A stretch of DNA of 64,000 nt from Streptomyces olivaceoviridis (GTDB lineage: Bacteria; Actinomycetota; Actinomycetes; Streptomycetales; Streptomycetaceae), in contig NZ_BMUI01000009.1 of NCBI RefSeq assembly GCF_014650115.1, positions 186,001 through 250,000 on the forward strand, in the 5' to 3' direction. Each line of letters begins with the position of its first letter. Positions within the stretch are counted from its first letter, which is position 1. A program made the position numbers and the translations under genes. This document shows positions 27,711 through 35,394 of this stretch, piece by piece. A model generated the notes under the pieces. The model was not told the origin of the DNA. It did not search any database and was given only the letters and a program-made list of their open reading frames with translations.

Positions 27711-27782
27711 CGTCGCGGAGGCGAGGGGCGTTACGGGGACGAGGGGCGTCGCGGAGACGAGAGGCGACGCGGAGGCGAGGGG
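27711..27782. repeat. Four 18-bp tandem repeats after the LysR gene
   Basis: Four consecutive units starting at 27711, 27729, 27747 and 27765 follow the pattern CGTCGCGGAGGCGAGGGG with 2-4 changes. A further degenerate unit may precede them. The array lies between convergent genes and has no obvious coding capacity. Confidence 0.7.
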
Positions 27783-27799
27783 GCCGCCCGGACGAGGCA

Positions 27800-27821
27800 C
27801 GGGCACGCGCGTGCGTGCCCG
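27800..27821. terminator. Hairpin between convergent LysR and whiD genes
   Basis: A 9-bp stem CGGGCACGC / GCGTGCCCG with a 4-nt loop lies 45 bp beyond the whiD stop. A bidirectional terminator is likely; there is no strong T-run. Confidence 0.5.
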
Positions 27822-27866
27822 GTAAGGAAGCGGATGTTTTGCCGATGATGACGCAGAAACGTTCCT

Positions 27867-28196
27867 TCAGTGCTCCGAAGCGGTGTCCCCGCTGGTGGTC
27901 GAGGCCGCCACCAGGCGGTTGCGTGCCCGCCCCATCAACTCCTCACGCTCGTCCTCGGTCAGGCCGCCCCAGACGCCGTACGGCTCGCGCACCGCCAGCG
28001 CGTGCGCCGCGCACTCCGCACGGACCGGGCACCTCATGCAGACCTCTTTGGCCGAGTTCTCGCGAGCGCTCCGAGCCGCCCCGCGCTCGCCCTCCGGGTG
28101 GAAGAAGAGCGAGCTGTCCACCCCGCGGCAGGCAGCCAGCAGCTGCCAGTCCCACAGGTCCGCGTTCGGTCCGGGAAGGCGGGAGAAATCTGCCAT
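27867..28196 (-). CDS. whiD: Sporulation iron-sulfur regulator WhiD (WhiB-like)
   Basis: 109 aa. The four [4Fe-4S] ligands Cys23, Cys53, Cys56 and Cys62 (CMRCPVRAEC) are in place, followed by the turn GVWGG (residues 74-78) and the basic DNA-contact segment. WhiD is needed for proper sporulation septation and spore maturation in S. coelicolor. The identification rests on near-identical recall of the N-terminus MADFSRLPGPNADLWDWQLL and on being next to bldM. ATG 28196 is preferred over an upstream in-frame GTG. It is divergent from bldM. Confidence 0.93.
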   Translation of the reverse strand: MADFSRLPGPNADLWDWQLLAACRGVDSSLFFHPEGERGAARSARENSAKEVCMRCPVRAECAAHALAVREPYGVWGGLTEDEREELMGRARNRLVAASTTSGDTASEH

Positions 28197-28577
28197 TACG
28201 TGACCCCTTGTCGCCGTTCTGGGCGGATACGGTGCCAACGACCGTACATCTCCGGTCTAAGGAGATGAAAATATGACTCATTGCGAATCTAGCCCCGGAC
28301 ACTGCGAAACGGGAAGAAAAAGGGCCGAATGGGGCATAGGTTGTGATGAAAAGTTGTGGGTCCGTCGAGCATGTCTGCACCGTGTCGATGCCCTCACGTA
28401 GAGTGCCGAAGACGGCACGCGGGCCCGTAACTCTTTCGAGTGACCGTCGTTGAGAGTGCGGATGCGGTTGAGAAAACAAGCGCTCGGGCAGGCGTCCGAG
28501 ACGGTCGACCGCACAGGTGACGATTCCGTACCAGCCTGGAGGCTCAAGGTGACGCGCATCAGCTGCGGAGGGCGGTC
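28197..28577. promoter_or_regulatory. whiD-bldM divergent control region
   Basis: This 381-bp region is gene-free and noticeably AT-richer (about 28240-28360) than its surroundings. It must contain the promoters of both developmental genes. A GGAGGG ribosome-binding site lies 6 nt before bldM. I could not assign -35/-10 pairs or a BldD/WhiA-type operator with confidence. Confidence 0.6.
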
Positions 28578-29189
28578 ATGACATCCGTCCTCGTCTGCGA
28601 CGACTCCCCGCTTGCCCGAGAAGCGCTCCGCCGCGCGGTCGCGACCGTGCCCGGTGTCGAGCGCGTGACGACGGCGGCCAACGGCGAGGAAGTCCTCCGC
28701 CGCTGGGGCGCCGACCGCTCCGACCTCATCCTGATGGATGTGCGCATGCCCGGCCTGGGCGGCGTCGAGACCGTGCGCCGGCTGCTGTCCGCCGATCCGG
28801 GCGCGCGCATCATCATGCTCACCGTCGCCGAGGACCTCGACGGGGTGGCCCTCGCCGTCGCCGCCGGTGCCCGGGGATACCTGCACAAGGACGCCTCGCG
28901 CGCGGAGTTGCGCGCCACGGTGACCCAGGCGCTGGCCGACCCCACCTGGCGACTCGCCCCGCGCCGGCTGCGCTCGGCGGAGATGGGCGCCGCGCCCACG
29001 CTCACCGCGCGTGAGATCCAGGTGCTGGAGGGCATGAGCCACGGCCGCTCGAACGCCGAGATCGGCCGCGAGCTGTTCCTCTCCGAGGACACCGTCAAGA
29101 CGCACGCCCGGCGCCTGTTCAAGAAGCTCGGCGCCTCGGACCGGGCGCACGCGGTGGCCCTCGGCTTCCGCTGGGGACTGGTCCGCTAG
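28578..29189 (+). CDS. bldM: Response regulator BldM
   Basis: 203 aa. The receiver domain has acidic CDDS near the N-terminus, Asp54 in LILMDVRMPG, and Lys in YLHKDAS; the C-terminal LuxR/FixJ-type helix-turn-helix is TAREIQVLEGMSHGRSNAEI. No histidine kinase gene is adjacent, as expected for an orphan regulator. From the literature, BldM controls aerial hyphae and, as a heterodimer with WhiI, late sporulation genes, and does not need Asp54 phosphorylation. The neighbourhood whiD-bldM-shbA supports the name. Confidence 0.95.
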   Translation: MTSVLVCDDSPLAREALRRAVATVPGVERVTTAANGEEVLRRWGADRSDLILMDVRMPGLGGVETVRRLLSADPGARIIMLTVAEDLDGVALAVAAGARGYLHKDASRAELRATVTQALADPTWRLAPRRLRSAEMGAAPTLTAREIQVLEGMSHGRSNAEIGRELFLSEDTVKTHARRLFKKLGASDRAHAVALGFRWGLVR

Positions 29190-29565
29190 CGACCGCGAAG
29201 CCGGGCGGGCCGCTCGGCGCCGGGGCCTTCCGGTGCCGTCCGTGCCCGCGGCTGCCGTGTGGTGGGCGGCCGACCGCGCTCGTCGAGGGCGGCTGGGTGT
29301 GCCCCGGTACCCCTGGTCTCGTGTGCCCCCGGGGCGTGGCGCCCGCCGGTGGTGTGCGGGCGGACGCCGTGCGGGGCGCTGGTCGTACGGGCGGTGGCGC
29401 GCCGGGCCACCGTGCCGTTGCTGCGGTGCCGTTGCTGCCGTGCCGTTCGGCGGACGGACGGGGCTGTCCGGGTGATTCCGGTCATCCCGGTCCGCCCTGA
29501 TCACCCCGGCTGCGTCAACCGTCCGGGTTTCGCACCGGCGGGCGAGCCGCCGTGGAGACCGGCGG

Positions 29566-29745
29566 TGAATCGTCGTACAAGTCGGCGGCGAACGTCGTAC
29601 AAGTCGGCGGCGAACGTCGTACGAGTCGGCGGTGAATCGTCGTACAAGTCGGCGGCGAACGTCGTACGAGTCGGCGGCGGACGTCGTGGAAGTCGGTGGC
29701 GGACGCCACAGAAGTCGGCGGTGGACGCCGCGGAAGTCGGCAGGC
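29566..29745. repeat. 22-bp tandem array between bldM and shbA
   Basis: Eight GTCGG-marked units occur at 29581, 29603, 29625, 29648, 29670, 29692, 29714 and 29736. The period is 22 bp, with one 23-bp step. The left units are nearly identical (GTCGTACAAGTCGGCGGCGA); the right ones drift. The 784-bp gap 29190-29973 has no credible gene, and the array fills its middle. Confidence 0.9.
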
Positions 29746-29973
29746 GGGCTCGCCCGCCGGTGGAACGCGTCGACGGGCAACCGCCCCGGCGCACAACGGT
29801 GCGGAACGCGGCGCGTGACCACTCCGGCGCACCACCCCGCCGAACGCCCCGAGTGGCGCGTGTACGACGGCCCGCCGGACGCGCGCTGCTCGTTTCGGCG
29901 CGGATGCCGCATCCTTGAGGGTGTGGAGTCTCTCGGGGACGAGTCGGTCGAGCGGAAGGGGAGGGCGCAGGGA

Positions 29974-30651
29974 ATGAGTGCCGGCGCACCTGCTCATAAC
30001 GCTTCGGTGCACAACCACGAGCACGATGCGACGGACCGGACGGCCGCAAGGCACCATGGACCGATGCGCGACGACGAGGCGGGCACGGCCCACGGGGCGA
30101 TCGGTGCGCTCGTCCATCGTGCCGTCGACGGGGACGAGCAGGCCACGCACGATCTGCTCGCCCGTGTCCACCCCCTGGCGCTGCGCTACTGCCGCACCCG
30201 GCTGTCCCGGCTGCCCGGCGACGCACGCCACTTCGTGGAGGACCTCGCCCAGGAGGTCTGCGTGGCTGTCCTCCTCGCCCTGCCCCGCTACCGCGACACC
30301 GGCCGCCCCTTCGAGGCGTTCGTCTTCGCCATCGCCTCCCACAAGGTCGCCGACCTCCAGCGGGCGGCGATGCGCCACCCGGGATCGACCGCGGTGCCGT
30401 CCGACGAGATGCCCGAGCGGCCCGACGACTCCCTCGGCCCCGAGGAGCGCGCCCTGCTCAGCAGCGACGCCGAGTGGGCGAAGAAACTGCTGGCCAACCT
30501 CCCCGAGAACCAGCGCGAACTGCTCCTGCTGCGCATCGCCGTGGGCTTGACCGCGGAGGAGACGGGGCAGATGTTGGGAATGTCACCCGGCGCGGTCCGC
30601 GTGGCCCAGCACCGGGCCCTGAGCCGCCTGAGGGCGCTCGCCGAACAGTGA
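29974..30651 (+). CDS. shbA: ECF sigma factor ShbA (controls hrdB)
   Basis: 225 aa. Sigma region 2 lies around ARHFVEDLAQEVCVAVLLAL, and region 4 is LLLRIAVGLTAEETGQMLGM with SPGAVRVAQHRALSRLR. In S. griseus and S. coelicolor the gene at this position encodes ShbA, which drives transcription of the principal sigma factor gene hrdB. ATG 29974 has purine-rich GGAAGGGGAGGG upstream; ATG 30064, which removes a His-rich 30-residue N-terminus, is a real alternative. It is separated from bldM by the repeat array and precedes guaB. Confidence 0.88.
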   Translation: MSAGAPAHNASVHNHEHDATDRTAARHHGPMRDDEAGTAHGAIGALVHRAVDGDEQATHDLLARVHPLALRYCRTRLSRLPGDARHFVEDLAQEVCVAVLLALPRYRDTGRPFEAFVFAIASHKVADLQRAAMRHPGSTAVPSDEMPERPDDSLGPEERALLSSDAEWAKKLLANLPENQRELLLLRIAVGLTAEETGQMLGMSPGAVRVAQHRALSRLRALAEQ

Positions 30652-30751
30652 ACCCCCTGCGCGGAGCCTGGAGTAGCTTCCGCGCTGAACAGGTACGCCG
30701 CCGTTTCCGTACGAACATACGAAGCCTGAGGTGACCCCGTACCGTGGAATT

Positions 30752-30775
30752 TGCTAGCGACGCTTCCCGTTAGCA
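30752..30775 (+). promoter_or_regulatory. Inverted repeat in the guaB leader
   Basis: TGCTAGCG and CGTTAGCA form an imperfect inverted repeat about 40 bp before the guaB start. It is possibly an operator or part of the promoter; no assignment can be made. A GGGGAAGG ribosome-binding site follows at the gene. Confidence 0.35.
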
Positions 30776-30815
30776 TGGACATCCGCACCGATCAAGGCCA
30801 TTTGGGGAAGGTGTC

Positions 30816-32321
30816 ATGACTGCAAACGTCGACGGAGTGCCCGGTAAATTCGCGACACTCGGGCTGACCTACGACGACGTGCTGCTGCTGCCGGGCGCAT
30901 CCGAGGTGCTCCCCAACGCGGTCGACACCTCGTCCCGCATCTCCCGCAACGTCCGGGTGAACATCCCGCTGCTGTCGGCCGCGATGGACAAGGTGACCGA
31001 GTCCCGCATGGCCATCGCGATGGCCCGGCTGGGCGGCGTCGGCGTCCTGCACCGCAACCTCTCCATCGAGGACCAGGTCAACCAGGTCGACCTGGTCAAG
31101 CGGTCGGAGTCCGGCATGGTCACCGACCCGATCACGGTGCACCCGGAGGCCACGCTTGCCGAGGCGGACGCCCTGTGCGCGAAGTTCCGCATCAGCGGCG
31201 TCCCGGTCACCGATCCGGCCGGCAAGCTCCTCGGCATCGTGACCAACCGGGACATGGCCTTCGAGAGCGACCGCACCCGGCGCGTGCACGAGGTCATGAC
31301 CCCGATGCCGCTGGTCACCGGAAACGTGGGCATCTCCGGCCCCGAGGCCATGGAGCTGCTGCGCAAGCACAAGATCGAGAAGCTGCCGCTGGTGGACGGC
31401 GAGGGCGTCCTCAAGGGCCTGATCACGGTCAAGGACTTCGTCAAGGCCGAGAAGTACCCCAACGCCGCGAAGGACGCCGAGGGCCGGCTGCTCGTCGGTG
31501 CCGCGGTCGGCGCCAGCCCGGAGGCGCTGGAGCGCGCCCAGGCGCTCGCCGCCGCCGGTGTGGACTTCCTGGTCGTCGACACCTCGCACGGCCACAACAG
31601 CAACGCCCTGAGCTGGATGTCGAAGATCAAGTCGAGCGTGAACGTCGACGTGGTCGGCGGCAACGTCGCCACGCGTGACGGCGCCCAGGCGCTGATCGAC
31701 GCCGGTGTGGACGGCATCAAGGTGGGCGTGGGCCCGGGCTCCATCTGCACCACCCGTGTCGTCGCCGGTATCGGTGTCCCCCAGGTCACCGCCATCTACG
31801 AGGCGTCCCTCGCGGCCCGTCCCGCCGGCGTCCCGCTGATCGGCGACGGCGGCCTGCAGTACTCCGGCGACATCGGCAAGGCGCTGGCCGCCGGCGCCGA
31901 CACGGTGATGCTGGGCAGCCTCCTCGCCGGCTGCGAGGAGTCCCCGGGCGAGCTGCTCTTCATCAACGGCAAGCAGTTCAAGTCGTACCGCGGCATGGGC
32001 TCGCTGGGCGCCATGCAGTCGCGCGGCCAGGGCAAGTCGTACTCGAAGGACCGCTACTTCCAGGCCGACGTCACCGCCGACGAGAAGCTCGTGCCCGAGG
32101 GCGTCGAGGGCCAGGTGCCCTACCGCGGCCCGCTCGCCAACGTGCTGCACCAGCTCGTCGGCGGCCTGCGCCAGACCATGGGCTACGTCGGCGCCGCCAC
32201 CATCGAGGAGATGGAGTCCAAGGGCCGGTTCGTGCGGATCACCTCGGCGGGCCTGAAGGAGAGCCACCCGCACGACATCCAGATGACGGTCGAGGCGCCG
32301 AACTACAGCAGCAAGAAGTAA
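30816..32321 (+). CDS. guaB: IMP dehydrogenase
   Basis: 501 aa. NAD-dependent oxidation of IMP to XMP, the committed step to GMP. The TIM barrel is interrupted by two CBS modules (about residues 95-215: MVTDPITVHPEATLAEADAL, VMTPMPLVTG). The catalytic Cys311 lies in GPGSICTTRVVAG, and the mobile flap RGMGSLGAM is intact. ATG start with a strong ribosome-binding site. guaB3 follows, and guaA, the next pathway step, is 21 kb downstream. Confidence 0.97.
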   Translation: MTANVDGVPGKFATLGLTYDDVLLLPGASEVLPNAVDTSSRISRNVRVNIPLLSAAMDKVTESRMAIAMARLGGVGVLHRNLSIEDQVNQVDLVKRSESGMVTDPITVHPEATLAEADALCAKFRISGVPVTDPAGKLLGIVTNRDMAFESDRTRRVHEVMTPMPLVTGNVGISGPEAMELLRKHKIEKLPLVDGEGVLKGLITVKDFVKAEKYPNAAKDAEGRLLVGAAVGASPEALERAQALAAAGVDFLVVDTSHGHNSNALSWMSKIKSSVNVDVVGGNVATRDGAQALIDAGVDGIKVGVGPGSICTTRVVAGIGVPQVTAIYEASLAARPAGVPLIGDGGLQYSGDIGKALAAGADTVMLGSLLAGCEESPGELLFINGKQFKSYRGMGSLGAMQSRGQGKSYSKDRYFQADVTADEKLVPEGVEGQVPYRGPLANVLHQLVGGLRQTMGYVGAATIEEMESKGRFVRITSAGLKESHPHDIQMTVEAPNYSSKK

Positions 32322-32367
32322 CCACAGCGGCGAGAAGTGACGCCCACGCGCGCGTGAGGCTCGTCCC

Positions 32368-32398
32368 ACGGCGGTCCCGGAGCATCCGGGGCCGCCGT
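32368..32398 (+). terminator. Hairpin after guaB
   Basis: ACGGCGG-t-CCCGGA-gca-TCCGGG-g-CCGCCGT forms a 13-bp stem with one T/G mismatch and a 3-nt loop, 47 bp after guaB and before guaB3. A terminator or partial terminator is likely. Confidence 0.7.
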
Positions 32399-32456
32399 TG
32401 TCGTACCCGTCGGCGATACTGGAAGGCGCTGCAACGCATAGGGAAAGGCCACCAAC

Positions 32457-33581
32457 GTGACTGAGATCGAGATCGGGCGCGGCAAGCGCGGCCGCCGGGC
32501 GTACGCCTTCGACGACATCGCCGTCGTCCCCAGCCGCCGTACGCGGGACCCGAAGGAGGTCTCGATCGCCTGGCAGATCGACGCCTACCGCTTCGAGCTG
32601 CCGTTCCTGGCCGCCCCCATGGACTCCGTGGTCTCCCCGGCCACCGCGATCCGCATCGGTGAGCTGGGCGGCCTCGGCGTGCTCAACCTGGAAGGCCTGT
32701 GGACGCGGTACGAGGACCCGCAGCCGCTGCTGGACGAGATCGCCGAGCTGCCCGCCGAGCAGGCGACGCGCCGCCTCCAGGAGATCTACGCGGCACCGAT
32801 CAAGGAGGAGCTGATCGGCGCCCGCATCAAGGAGGTGCGCGACTCCGGCGTGGTCACCGCCGCCGCGCTCTCCCCGCAGCGCACCGCCCAGTTCTCCAAG
32901 GCGGTCGTGGACGCGGGCGTGGACATCTTCGTCATCCGGGGTACGACGGTCTCGGCGGAGCACGTGTCGTCCTCGCACGAGCCGCTGAACCTGAAGCAGT
33001 TCATCTACGAGCTGGACGTTCCGGTGATCGTCGGCGGCTGCGCCACGTACACGGCGGCCCTGCACCTGATGCGCACGGGTGCCGCGGGTGTCCTCGTCGG
33101 CTTCGGCGGCGGCGCCGCGCACACCACGCGCAACGTCCTCGGCATCCAGGTCCCGATGGCCACGGCCGTCGCCGACGTGGCCGCGGCCCGCCGTGACTAC
33201 ATGGACGAGTCCGGCGGCCGGTACGTACACGTGATCGCGGACGGCGGTGTCGGCTGGTCCGGCGACCTGCCCAAGGCCATCGCCTGCGGCGCCGACGCCG
33301 TGATGATGGGCTCCCCGCTGGCCCGGGGCACGGACGCGCCCGGCAAGGGCCACCACTGGGGCATGGAGGCGGTCAACGAGGAACTGCCCCGGGGCCAGAA
33401 GGTCGACCTCGGCACGGTCGGCACGGTCGAGGAGATCCTCACCGGCCCGTCCCACACCCCGGACGGCTCGATGAACTTCTTCGGCGCCCTGCGCCGCGCG
33501 ATGGCCACCACCGGCTACAGCGAGCTGAAGGAGTTCCAGCGGGTCGAGGTGACGGTGGCGGACAGCCAGCACCGGCGGTAG
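32457..33581 (+). CDS. guaB3: GuaB3 family IMP dehydrogenase-related protein
   Basis: 374 aa. An IMPDH-like TIM barrel without CBS domains, recognised from ARRTRDPKEV-type starts and GELGGLGVLNLEGLWTRYED. The segment corresponding to the catalytic loop reads FGGGAAHTTRN, with His222 where IMPDH has the nucleophilic Cys, so ordinary IMPDH chemistry is not expected. Members of this family sit next to guaB in most actinobacteria; the activity is not settled to my knowledge. GTG start 32457. Confidence 0.9.
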   Translation: MTEIEIGRGKRGRRAYAFDDIAVVPSRRTRDPKEVSIAWQIDAYRFELPFLAAPMDSVVSPATAIRIGELGGLGVLNLEGLWTRYEDPQPLLDEIAELPAEQATRRLQEIYAAPIKEELIGARIKEVRDSGVVTAAALSPQRTAQFSKAVVDAGVDIFVIRGTTVSAEHVSSSHEPLNLKQFIYELDVPVIVGGCATYTAALHLMRTGAAGVLVGFGGGAAHTTRNVLGIQVPMATAVADVAAARRDYMDESGGRYVHVIADGGVGWSGDLPKAIACGADAVMMGSPLARGTDAPGKGHHWGMEAVNEELPRGQKVDLGTVGTVEEILTGPSHTPDGSMNFFGALRRAMATTGYSELKEFQRVEVTVADSQHRR

Positions 33582-33605
33582 TCGCCGGAGCGGTCGCACG
33601 ACGCC

Positions 33606-33644
33606 GGAAGGGCCGGTCATCCGCGGCGGACGACCGGCCCTTCC
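33606..33644. terminator. Strong hairpin after guaB3
   Basis: GGAAGGGCCGGTC (33606-33618) pairs perfectly with GACCGGCCCTTCC (33632-33644), a 13-bp stem with a 13-nt loop, 24 bp after the stop. I see no gene or further structure in the remaining 33645-33904. Confidence 0.85.
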
Positions 33645-33904
33645 GCATGCCCAGGCGTGGTCAAGTGCGCCTGAAGGGGCGCGCGTTACACGAAAGGGGG
33701 CGCGCGGTTGCGTTCGCGGCGAATGTGGTGTGGATCTACGGGAAGTGAGCGGCCACCCCCACACGGAATAGGGGTGGACACTCCGATCACTTCCAGGAGC
33801 CTGCCGCAGTGACCCCTGCGGTGGGCTCCACCTGATCCCAAGGTACCGGCGCCGAATTCCCCACGCCACCAACCCCCAGCCCCGGCACCTCCACGCGCCC
33901 CCCT

Positions 33905-35113
33905 TCACAACCGATGCGCCGCCCCCGTGGGCGTGGCCCCCCGTGTGTCCAGCAGCAACTGGGCCTTCACCGAGAGTCCCTGCAAGTCGTACGTCCGGTG
34001 CTGCTGGAGCAGGATCGTGAGGTCGGCGTCGGCCGCCGCCTCGTACAGGGAGTCCGCGCGCGGCACGGGCCGGTCCAGGACGCTCCACTCGGGCACGTAC
34101 GGGTCGTGGTAGCTCACGGCCGCGCCCAGCCCCATCAGCCGTACGGCGATCTCCTGGGCCGGGGTGCCCTGCTGGTCGGCGAGGTCCGGCTTGTACGTGA
34201 CGCCGAGGAGTAGCACGCGCGCCCCCCGCGCGGACTTGCCGTGTTCGTTCAGGAGCGTGGCGGCGCGCTGGACGACGTACCGGGGCATCCGGCTGTTGAC
34301 CTGCTGGGCCAGCTCGACCATGCGCAGGGTGCGGGTCGCGTGCCCGGTGAGGTCCAGCGGGACCCCGTGTCCGCCGACGCCCGGACCGGGCCGGAACGCC
34401 TGGAAGCCGAAGGGCTTGGTCTCCGCGCACCGGATGACGTCCCACAGGTCGACACCCAGTTCGTGGCAGAGGACGGCCATCTCGTTGACGAGCGCGATGT
34501 TGACGTGCCGGAAGTTGGTCTCCAGCAGTTGCACGGTCTCCGCCTCGCGCAGCCCACGCGCGCGTACCACCTTGTCGGTGAGCCGGCCGTAGAACGCGGC
34601 GGCCGACTCGGTGCAGGCGGGGGTGAGGCCACCGATGACCTTGGGGGTGCTCGCGGGGGTGTGGTCGCGGCTGCCGGGGTCGACCCGGCTGGGGGAGTAG
34701 GCGAGGTGGAAGTCGCGGCCGGCGCGCAGCCCCGAGCCCTGCTCCAGCAGCGGGCGCAGGAACTCCTCCGTGGTCCCCGGGAGCACCGGCGACTCCAGGA
34801 TGACCGTGGTGTGCGGGCGGAGCCGCGCGGCCAGGGTGCGGGCGGCAGCCTCGACCTGGCCGAGGTCGAGTCCGCCGTCGGCGCCGCGCGGGGTGGGCGC
34901 GCAGATCACCGCGGTGCGCACCCGGCCGAGCTGGGCGGGGTCGGTGACGGGGCGGAATCCGGCGGAGTGCATCCGGCGCAGCTCCGCGGGGCTGAGTGAG
35001 CCGGCCTCGGGGCCGGTGGCATAGCCGACGGTGGGGATACCGGCGGCGACGGCGGCCTGGGCGAGCGGCAAGCCGTAGGGACCGAGTCCGATGACGGCGA
35101 GGTCTGCGGGCAT
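33905..35113 (-). CDS. Nucleotide-sugar dehydrogenase homologue lacking the catalytic Cys
   Basis: 402 aa, related to UDP-glucose/UDP-ManNAc 6-dehydrogenases. The NAD site is VIGLGPYGLPLAQAAVAAG. The central domain has LLETNFRHVNIALVNEMA, and the C-terminal UDP-binding domain has LLLGVTYKPDLADQQGTPAQ. The active-site loop, GGSCFPKD or GGHCIPVD in active enzymes, reads GPGVGGHGVPLD, with Gly250 replacing the Cys that forms the thioester. Oxidation to the uronic acid is therefore doubtful. It is divergent from glpD with a 281-bp gap. Confidence 0.85.
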   Translation of the reverse strand: MPADLAVIGLGPYGLPLAQAAVAAGIPTVGYATGPEAGSLSPAELRRMHSAGFRPVTDPAQLGRVRTAVICAPTPRGADGGLDLGQVEAAARTLAARLRPHTTVILESPVLPGTTEEFLRPLLEQGSGLRAGRDFHLAYSPSRVDPGSRDHTPASTPKVIGGLTPACTESAAAFYGRLTDKVVRARGLREAETVQLLETNFRHVNIALVNEMAVLCHELGVDLWDVIRCAETKPFGFQAFRPGPGVGGHGVPLDLTGHATRTLRMVELAQQVNSRMPRYVVQRAATLLNEHGKSARGARVLLLGVTYKPDLADQQGTPAQEIAVRLMGLGAAVSYHDPYVPEWSVLDRPVPRADSLYEAAADADLTILLQQHRTYDLQGLSVKAQLLLDTRGATPTGAAHRL

Positions 35114-35200
35114 GGAGTGGGCCGTCCTTCCCAGTAGCCGAAGCGGGACAGGTGCGCAACCGCTGTGGAGAAGACGAGCGAGTGCACTGTCAGACTAGGT

Positions 35201-35219
35201 ACATATATGACCGTTATGT
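35201..35219. promoter_or_regulatory. ACATA-N9-TATGT inverted repeat upstream of glpD
   Basis: This short palindrome lies in the only AT-rich patch (35195-35245) of the glpD / dehydrogenase divergent gap. It may be the operator of a glycerol regulator (GylR/GlpR type) or part of the promoter; the assignment is tentative. Confidence 0.4.
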
Positions 35220-35258
35220 GTGATTGTGTTTGTGTGTCTTCCCAGGGTTGTGCGCAAG

Positions 35259-35267
35259 TTGTCCACA
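35259..35267 (+). promoter_or_regulatory. DnaA-box-like 9-mer
   Basis: TTGTCCACA is an exact match to the preferred Streptomyces DnaA box. It occurs singly here, far from any dnaA or origin gene visible in the window. Confidence 0.5.
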
Positions 35268-35394
35268 GGGTGGGAGCCCGTGGTGGCTGAAGTCGGGCAG
35301 CCCGGTCAGAATTTGGGCATGAGGAGGGGATGAACCGGGCTTCGCCCACCGGGTGCGGCCGACGCGAGCGAGTCTGCGACAGCGGGAGGCAGCG

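Noticed and set aside
28578..29189. BldM as a conventional phosphorylated response regulator with a nearby kinase
   Set aside because: No histidine kinase gene is in the neighbourhood, and published work describes BldM as functioning without phosphorylation of Asp54.
29566..29745. CRISPR array
   Set aside because: The 22-bp units abut each other without spacers and no cas gene is present, so this is a simple tandem repeat.
30792..35159. 1455-codon open frame on the minus strand
   Set aside because: Antisense to guaB and guaB3 and out of frame with the dehydrogenase gene. There is no domain or sensible composition; it reflects the rarity of stops in GC-rich DNA.
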